Shown here piece by piece: positions 58,564-64,000 of a stretch of DNA of 64,000 bases (position 1 is the first letter of the stretch; each line of letters starts with the position of its first letter). Both the position numbers and the translations under genes were made by a program. Below the pieces are notes generated by a model. It ran no database searches, had not been told where the DNA came from, and was given only the letters and a program-made list of their open reading frames with translations. Source of the stretch: Ruminococcus flavefaciens MA2007 (lineage in GTDB: Bacteria; Bacillota; Clostridia; Oscillospirales; Ruminococcaceae); assembly GCF_000621845.1 (NCBI RefSeq), contig NZ_JHXF01000001.1:186001-250000 (forward strand), given 5' to 3'.

Positions 58564-61194
58564 TCAAACCTGATCTGTAGGAAGTGAAGAGATCACATTG
58601 AGGAGCTTGAGCTGGATAGCGAGAGCGTCGTTTGAAGTAACACCGTTACCTCTCTTGTGAACGTCTGCGTTAGCCTGTCCCTGCTCTGTCATGTGTGTTC
58701 TGTCAGAACCGTTGAGACCGTACTTATTTGGGTTAGCAAGTGCCTGCATGATAAGAACTACGTCTGAAAGGTCAACCTGATTATCGCAGTTTGCGTCACC
58801 GAGGAGCTTAGCGTCGAGTTCCTTGTTAGAAGCTGTAGTAGTTGTAGTTCTTGTGGTTGTGGTTGTTTCCTTTGTAGTTGTTCTTGTTGTAGTAGTTGTA
58901 ACTCTTGTAGTTGTCTTTGCACTTGAAGAGCCGTCCATGTGGAGAACTACCTTTTCGATAGTAACGCCGTCATCGTGTGGCCACCAAACCATAGCCTTGA
59001 TAGTAGAGCCTGCATTTGAAGGAATTGTGTAGTCGATAGATACAGTCTTGTCAGAATTTACCTTAACGCCCTTGAATTCTTCCTGTAACCACTCGCCGTT
59101 CCATGTACCGAAACCGCCTGATACCTCAGTGTCGTTTGAATTTACCTTGAGGTAAAGAGTAACTGACTTAGCGCCGTTGTGAGGGAACTCAGCAACGTTG
59201 TTTATTGCGCCGTCATCGCCCTCTTCTGTCTTTGCACCAAGCTTTGAGCCTTCAAGTACAACATCGTTTCCGTTTGAAGAAGTGCTGCTGTTGTCAGGCT
59301 TTGTAGTTGTTGTTGTGGGCTTTGTAGTTGTAGGCTTTGTAGTTGTGGTCTTGTTTGTGCCTGAGCTTGAACTTGCGCTCTTATGGAGAACTACCTTTTC
59401 GATAGTAACGCCGTCATCATGCGGCCACCAAACCATAGCCTTGATAGTAGAGCCTGCGTTTGAAGGAATGTTATAGTCGATAGATACAGTCTTGTCGGAA
59501 TTTACCTTAACGCCTGAGAATTCTTCCTGTAACCACTCGCCGTTCCATGTACCGAAACCGCCTGATACCTCAGTGTCGTTTGAATTTACCTTGAGGTAAA
59601 GAGTAACTGACTTAGCGCCGTTGTGCTCAAACTCAGCAACATTGTTTATTGCGCCGTCATCGCCCTCTTCTGTCTTTGCACCAAGCTTTGAGCCTTCAAG
59701 TACAACATCGTCATCGTTTGAAGGGGTGTTGCCCGGGTTATAAACTGTTGTGGTAGTTGTATTGTTGCCCGGATTAGGCTGAGTAGTAGTTGTTGTATTA
59801 TTGCCGGGAGTTACAGTAGCGCCGCTGCCGCTGTAGATCTTCTTAACGCCCTCGATCTGTGATACAGTAGAGCCTGTCTTGTAGAAGTGGTAAAGACCAG
59901 CTGCTGCACCAACGAAACCTGCGTTATAGTCGATAGCAACCTCGTTGCCCTGATAGTCGGAACGGATATCCTGATATGTGCCGTTAGCATCGAGAGGACC
60001 GCCGCAGAGAGCACCTATAAGGAGGTACTTGTTGTTCTGTCCGTCGTTCTCCTTGCTTGCTCCTACATCAGGAGAAGCTGCTCTGTGGTGAGGATTCTTT
60101 GAAGAATCAGGCTTGAAGCCAACTACGAGACAGTGCTTCTGTCCGTTTGCGAAAGCCTTGTCGCCTGTGAGGTATTCCATCTGGCCCTTAGCCCATGAGG
60201 AATCAGCCTTATTGTACTTAGCTGCTACGAGTGAGCAAAGCTGAGCTGTAGCGTTGTGTCTTGCGCTGCCCCACTCGTTAGCGAAGTAGTAGTTGTTGCC
60301 GCTGAACTTGCTGAGCTCTGCTGCGCTGCCCCAGTCGCCTGTGATCTCGCCCTTGAGGATAGCAGCACCGAGCTGAACGCTCTCCCATGAGTGAACTGAG
60401 TAAGCTGTAGGACAGCCCTTCAGATCGTTGAGGTAGCTCTGATCCTTTGTTGCGAGGTAGAGCCAGCCTGCAGCCCATGCAAGCTCGTCGTCAGAGCCTG
60501 TCCAGTGAGCATCATAGAATGTACCTGCTGAGTAGAAGCTCTTGTCCTTCTTTGAGAATTCGTAAAGAGCCTTAGCGTACTTAAGGTCATCAGCGTTGCC
60601 GAAGTTTACGTAGTTAGCTGCGAGAGCTGCTGCATATTCAGCAGTTACGTTAGCAGCGCCGCCTGTTGTCCAGAGCATACGTCCTCTGTCGCCCTGAGTT
60701 TCAGGAGCACCCCAGTAGTTATGGTCTGTGTTGCCCTCGCCCTTTTCGATGAGGACTCTTGATACTGTATTTCCGTTAAGCTCTGTAGCGTCACGGAAGA
60801 ATTTAGCGAATTTGTCAGTTATCACCTTGAGGTGAGCTGTCTGACCTGTTGAGTCGTAAGCGTCCTTGAATTCATAGTAGGACCAGCCGAGAGTAGAAGC
60901 TGCATAGCCCTGTGGCTGACCGAACATTACGTGGTCACCTGCGTCATGGAAGCCGCCGGGAACTACATCGTTTGTATGGCAGTTGCCTCTCCATGTGAGA
61001 GCGCAGTCGGAATTGTTGCCACACATATTTGCGTCATAGAAATAGAGGGAGTACTGAAGGAGCTTTGCGTAGTTATCGCCGTCTGCCGCATTTGCTGTGA
61101 GAGAGGGAGACACCGCTGAGAGAGGTGCCGCAAGTGCGGACATAGCGACAGCGCCGCTGATGATGGCTGATTTCAGCCTGTTGAATTTGTTCAT
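58564..61194 (-). CDS. GH9 endoglucanase with duplicated accessory module and dockerin
   Basis: The 876-residue protein has a signal peptide (~1-37) and a GH9 domain (~40-440) with the base/nucleophile Asp pair in GGFHDAGDHVMF, NPHHRAASPD and acid Glu in NEVAIDYNAGFVGA. Thr-rich linkers follow, with two nearly identical ~108-residue modules at 495-602 and 643-750 (each with GGFGTWNGEWLQEEF and AMVWWPHDDGVTIEKVVLH) and a dockerin (~797-876, GDANCDNQVDLSDVVLIMQA and VTSNDALAIQLKLLNV). It hydrolyses cellulose. The modules look like carbohydrate-binding domains; I cannot name the family with certainty. I could not find a clear -35/-10 pair upstream; the 61195-61404 gap has only AT-rich sequence. 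Confidence 0.93.
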   Translation of the reverse strand: MNKFNRLKSAIISGAVAMSALAAPLSAVSPSLTANAADGDNYAKLLQYSLYFYDANMCGNNSDCALTWRGNCHTNDVVPGGFHDAGDHVMFGQPQGYAASTLGWSYYEFKDAYDSTGQTAHLKVITDKFAKFFRDATELNGNTVSRVLIEKGEGNTDHNYWGAPETQGDRGRMLWTTGGAANVTAEYAAALAANYVNFGNADDLKYAKALYEFSKKDKSFYSAGTFYDAHWTGSDDELAWAAGWLYLATKDQSYLNDLKGCPTAYSVHSWESVQLGAAILKGEITGDWGSAAELSKFSGNNYYFANEWGSARHNATAQLCSLVAAKYNKADSSWAKGQMEYLTGDKAFANGQKHCLVVGFKPDSSKNPHHRAASPDVGASKENDGQNNKYLLIGALCGGPLDANGTYQDIRSDYQGNEVAIDYNAGFVGAAAGLYHFYKTGSTVSQIEGVKKIYSGSGATVTPGNNTTTTTQPNPGNNTTTTTVYNPGNTPSNDDDVVLEGSKLGAKTEEGDDGAINNVAEFEHNGAKSVTLYLKVNSNDTEVSGGFGTWNGEWLQEEFSGVKVNSDKTVSIDYNIPSNAGSTIKAMVWWPHDDGVTIEKVVLHKSASSSSGTNKTTTTKPTTTKPTTTTTKPDNSSTSSNGNDVVLEGSKLGAKTEEGDDGAINNVAEFPHNGAKSVTLYLKVNSNDTEVSGGFGTWNGEWLQEEFKGVKVNSDKTVSIDYTIPSNAGSTIKAMVWWPHDDGVTIEKVVLHMDGSSSAKTTTRVTTTTTRTTTKETTTTTRTTTTTASNKELDAKLLGDANCDNQVDLSDVVLIMQALANPNKYGLNGSDRTHMTEQGQANADVHKRGNGVTSNDALAIQLKLLNVISSLPTDQV
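58945..59266 (-). repeat. Intragenic 322-bp module repeat, copy B (residues 643-750)
   Basis: This segment aligns without gaps to 59389-59710 with only a handful of differences, many of them third-position. Confidence 0.9.
59389..59710 (-). repeat. Intragenic 322-bp module repeat, copy A (residues 495-602)
   Basis: Partner of 58945-59266, with equal length and near-identity at the nucleotide level. This points to recent duplication or gene conversion of the accessory module. Confidence 0.9.
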
Positions 61195-61404
61195 GTTATC
61201 ACACTACTTTCTAAAGTTTTTTCGCCTATAATATGTCTCAAAATCTATTATACAAGTTTTGGTATGAAATTTGGTTACAAATCGGTAACTAAAATATTAC
61301 AATACGGTTAAATCATACTGTTTGCCTGTATTTTCGGCATAGTGTGCAATCAGGAGCGATAGATATTGTGCACAATCACGATGAAATTGTTGTGCAACAG
61401 GTGG

Positions 61405-61442
61405 ACAAAAACAGCCCGTGCAGAGCAAGCTCCGCACGGGCT
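61405..61442 (-). terminator. Terminator of the second GH9 gene
   Basis: A long stem AGCCCGTGCGGAGC / GCTCTGCACGGGCT (one mismatch) is followed on the minus strand by GTTTTTGT. Confidence 0.85.
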
Positions 61443-61466
61443 CTAAGGAGGTGTTGAGTTATATCT

Positions 61467-64000
61467 TTATCCTATGACAGGTATCGGCAGCTCGGATATG
61501 AGCTTCAGCAGATACTTCTGAATATAGAGGGCGTCCTCACCTGTAACGCCGCCCTGCTGATTTACATTTGCATTTGCAAGACCTGATTCTGTGATGTGGC
61601 TCTTGTCTGTGCCGTTCAAGCCGTATTTATTTGGGTTGGCAAGAGACTGCATGATGAGTACAACGTCCGAAAGGTCAACAAGGTCGTCGCAGTTGGCGTC
61701 ACCGTACACTATTCCTGCGCCTACGGTGAGGGATACTGCCTTTGACTGACCTGTAGGAGCGACAAATACTATCCTTGCGCTGCCTTCCTTCAGTCCGACT
61801 ATCTCGTATGTGCTGTCGGTCTTCTTGGTCAGTGAGATAACGTCGTCGTCATAGCTCAGATTTCCGAACTGGATAAGATTTGCGCCCTTTGTAAATGTGA
61901 GGACAGCCTTATCGCCCACGGATATTTTCTGACGGTCAAGGCTCATCTCAAAGTCGGAGCCGTCAAGATATGTGGTAGTCGTGGTAGTCGGCGTTGTGGT
62001 CATTGTAGTAGTAGTAACAGCTGCTTCCTTGACGGCTATATTGTGCCTGAAGTTTGTAAACTGTATATTACGGTGCCAATCGTCAGTGTATGTGCCATCG
62101 TACATTACTGTATAGCTGCCGGGCTTCAGCTCGTTAGCCATATCGCCCTTCCAGATAGCGCCGTTATCGCCGCCTATTGTTACCACCTGGGGATCGAGGG
62201 TGATATTGTCGATGATGAAGGGCTCGCCGTAGATTATGCCTGCTCTGTTTCCGCCCTCTACCTCCTGCCAGTACGTCTGCGAGCGTACCTTTACGGAAAT
62301 TCCCGAAAGGTCAAGGCTTTCACCGACGGTGTAGATGCTCTTTGAGGGATATGAGATCACTTCCTGAACAACGTAAGCAGCAGTCATTGTAATGGTATAT
62401 ACCGGCTGAGGCGATGTTGTAGTGGTAGTCGTAGTTGTTTTTCCGTTATCAACCGATGTTGTGGTAACAGTGGTGGTAGTCTCGGTAGTAACAACTGACG
62501 AGCTGCTGCCGAACTTGAAGTTTTCGTTTATTTCGGCTGCCTTTTTGGCAAGTGCAGGCATAGCTGTTGCGTCGCCGCCGTAAAGATTAGCGATACCTGC
62601 GCAGGCGATAGCGAAGCAGCCGTTGTAGTCCAGCGCACCCTCGGTGTACTGGTATTTGTCGGTCTGATCCTGATATCCGCTCTTGTCGTCGCCGCCTACG
62701 AGGAGACCGTAAGCTGTGTACTTAGCGGAAGGATTTGATGAAGCGCCGTTTGCGTCGCTGCCCGGGTTAGCTGCGCGGTGGTGGATATGTACAGGCCACT
62801 TGTCGCCGTAGCCCAGCAGGAAGCTGTAGCCCAGACTGTTGTCGCCGAGGATATGATCCATCTGATATTTTGCAGCCTTTGCGTAGTCAGCGTCCTTGTC
62901 GCCGTTTGCAAGAGCTATAGCGTCCATCTGCTTGGCGCAGTTGTAACGTGAAGCTCCCCAGCCGTCGGCATTGTAGGTGCCTACCTTGAGGTCGCCCTGA
63001 CTTTCAAGCTCTACCTTGAGCTCGTCTGCGAAAGCCTGCTCGCCTGTAGCCTTGTACATCAGAGCCGAGTAGCCCTGCCAAACCTTGTTCCAGCAGTAAA
63101 CCCAGCCGTCATACTGGCTGTTGCCGTAGTCCTTGTTCTTGGGGACGCGGGTGGGCTTGTCGCCTGCCTTGCAGAGCCACAGCCAAGCCTGAGCCATAGC
63201 CTCTTCGTCCTGATACTGAGCCTCGGTGCCGTAGAAATCCGCCAGTCCGCCGCCCTCGTTGCCCACGTTCTTCTGACCGAAAGCAAGGAGCGCCTTAGCG
63301 TACTTGATACACTTATCGGCGTAATCGGGTTCAGTGTCCTTTAATACGTAAGCCGTACCTGCCAGACCTGCTGCCATTTCGCAGCATACTGCGGAGTTGT
63401 TTTTGCCTGCCGTCAGCCAGTAGATAGGTCTCTTATAGGTCTGTGCCTCAGGAGATGACCATATAGCGTGATCCTCGCCGCCGTTTGCGACAACGTGAGC
63501 TACAGCAGCTACATTGCCCGAGCTGTCGAGGAAAGTCGTCTTCATAAGGTAGTCTGCGCCCCATTTCAGCTCATATATAAGGTGGTCCTTGCAGCCTGCC
63601 TTTTCGTATACATCAGGGTTGAGGTAGTCCGAAAGAGCCAGACTGTTGATACCGAAGCCGATAGTGAGGTTGAACTTTATGTGGTCGCCTGCGTCGTGGA
63701 AGCCGCCCGAAACATCAACTTTACCGTCACCGTCGGGATCGACTATGGACTTTTCGGAGCTGCCTAAATCTCCCACGGACGCCTCTGCGTCGTAGGTATG
63801 GCAGTCTCCGCGCCATGTGAGCGGACCGTCGGTGATACCGCTTCCGCAAGCATTTGCGTCGTACATATAGAGCGACATTGCAAGTGCTTTATAGTAGTTG
63901 TTGTCCGCTGCTGCTGATGTAACGGGCTGTATGAACGCTGTTGAAGTCAGCGCCATAACTGCCGATGCGGCGGCAGCGGTAAGCTTTTTAGAAAGCTTGA
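61467..64000 (-). CDS. GH9 cellulase with Ig-like domains and dockerin, 5' end beyond the window
   Basis: The frame is open through 64000. Upstream of the Met at 63956 the translation continues as KFLKKLTAAAASAV, clearly the middle of a signal peptide, so the true start lies just outside. Visible are the GH9 domain (GGFHDAGDHIKFNL, HHRAANPGSD and TEGALDYNGCFAIA with the acid Glu) over the first ~460 residues, a Thr-rich linker, a ~120-residue beta-rich region, a bacterial Ig-like domain (Big_2 type, MSLDRQKISVGDKAVLTFT) and a dockerin (GDANCDDLVDLSDVVLIMQS and VTGEDALYIQKYLLKL). It lies directly upstream of the other GH9 gene, with a terminator between. Confidence 0.93.
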   Translation of the reverse strand, partial: KLSKKLTAAAASAVMALTSTAFIQPVTSAAADNNYYKALAMSLYMYDANACGSGITDGPLTWRGDCHTYDAEASVGDLGSSEKSIVDPDGDGKVDVSGGFHDAGDHIKFNLTIGFGINSLALSDYLNPDVYEKAGCKDHLIYELKWGADYLMKTTFLDSSGNVAAVAHVVANGGEDHAIWSSPEAQTYKRPIYWLTAGKNNSAVCCEMAAGLAGTAYVLKDTEPDYADKCIKYAKALLAFGQKNVGNEGGGLADFYGTEAQYQDEEAMAQAWLWLCKAGDKPTRVPKNKDYGNSQYDGWVYCWNKVWQGYSALMYKATGEQAFADELKVELESQGDLKVGTYNADGWGASRYNCAKQMDAIALANGDKDADYAKAAKYQMDHILGDNSLGYSFLLGYGDKWPVHIHHRAANPGSDANGASSNPSAKYTAYGLLVGGDDKSGYQDQTDKYQYTEGALDYNGCFAIACAGIANLYGGDATAMPALAKKAAEINENFKFGSSSSVVTTETTTTVTTTSVDNGKTTTTTTTTSPQPVYTITMTAAYVVQEVISYPSKSIYTVGESLDLSGISVKVRSQTYWQEVEGGNRAGIIYGEPFIIDNITLDPQVVTIGGDNGAIWKGDMANELKPGSYTVMYDGTYTDDWHRNIQFTNFRHNIAVKEAAVTTTTMTTTPTTTTTTYLDGSDFEMSLDRQKISVGDKAVLTFTKGANLIQFGNLSYDDDVISLTKKTDSTYEIVGLKEGSARIVFVAPTGQSKAVSLTVGAGIVYGDANCDDLVDLSDVVLIMQSLANPNKYGLNGTDKSHITESGLANANVNQQGGVTGEDALYIQKYLLKLISELPIPVIG

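Noticed and set aside
63900-63956. Start of the second GH9 gene at Met 63956
   Set aside because: The frame continues upstream with Lys-Lys-Leu and Ala-rich signal-peptide residues to the window edge; this Met is internal.

Overview
This 64 kb window looks like the chromosome of an anaerobic, cellulosome-producing Ruminococcus. The closest relatives by character are R. flavefaciens, R. champanellensis and R. albus; I did not fix the species. The evidence is six secreted proteins ending in dockerins, with a recurrent dockerin core of the type VVLIMQxLANPNKY and Thr-rich linkers. They include GH9, GH10, GH5 and GH95 enzymes. Strict-anaerobe redox genes (nfnAB-rex), Gram-positive ribosome-binding sites and many TTGACA/TATAAT promoters fit the same picture. 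Both window ends cut genes: an aspartate kinase at the left (start at 222, running off the edge) and a GH9 cellulase at the right (its first codons lie beyond 64000).

Layout. 1-3.8 kb: aspartate kinase and an nfnA-nfnB-rex operon. 3.8-9.8 kb: a LysR regulator with a sugar/maltose acetyltransferase, then ddl, membrane-anchored murF and an alpha/beta hydrolase behind one promoter. 9.8-11.3 kb: an ECF sigma factor and zinc-finger anti-sigma factor whose intergenic gap is filled by repeats. 11.5-17.5 kb: a 2-hydroxyacyl-CoA dehydratase activase-type protein encoded as two genes, phosphatidylserine decarboxylase and a lipoprotein. 17.7-20.4 kb: ylxM-ffh-rpsP-khpA, then a candidate small RNA. 20.6-31.5 kb: GH95, an LRR-dockerin protein, rplM-rpsI and a GH10 xylanase. 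31.6-40 kb: a membrane protein, archaeal-type proS, rnhA, an EF-Tu-domain-2 orphan, two LRR membrane proteins and a FliB-like protein. 40-55 kb: surface-glycan genes (PglF/EpsC-type dehydratase, CpsB-type phosphatase, YfhO, glmM, Wzz-like) interrupted by a GH5 cellulase, then an Na/Pi symporter. 55-58.3 kb: lipoprotein, rnr, secG. 58.5-64 kb: two GH9 cellulases.

How it fits together. The dockerin enzymes would be exported and plugged into scaffoldins not present here. The dockerins fall into two sequence types, which suggests different cohesin partners. Envelope-building genes (murF, ddl, glmM, psd, glycan genes, secG) supply the surface on which this machinery sits. Several unrelated membrane proteins here end in highly charged, acidic or Lys/Glu-rich tails.

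The most unusual content is non-coding. About 28 copies of a TGTAGGGG-initiated palindrome, with a GTAG signature like RAYT-mobilised REP elements, sit in nearly every long intergenic gap. Three of them are an 85-86 bp composite version with three internal hairpins whose stems show compensatory changes; two copies 29 kb apart are identical and inverted. Further items are an orphan ~96-nt RNA with its own promoter and terminator, a 16-bp duplication of the rpsI 3' end that looks like an attachment-site scar, a second 83-nt repeat family with 27-nt tandem units, and an L13-type leader with alternative pairings. No CRISPR array, insertion sequence, rRNA or tRNA was seen.
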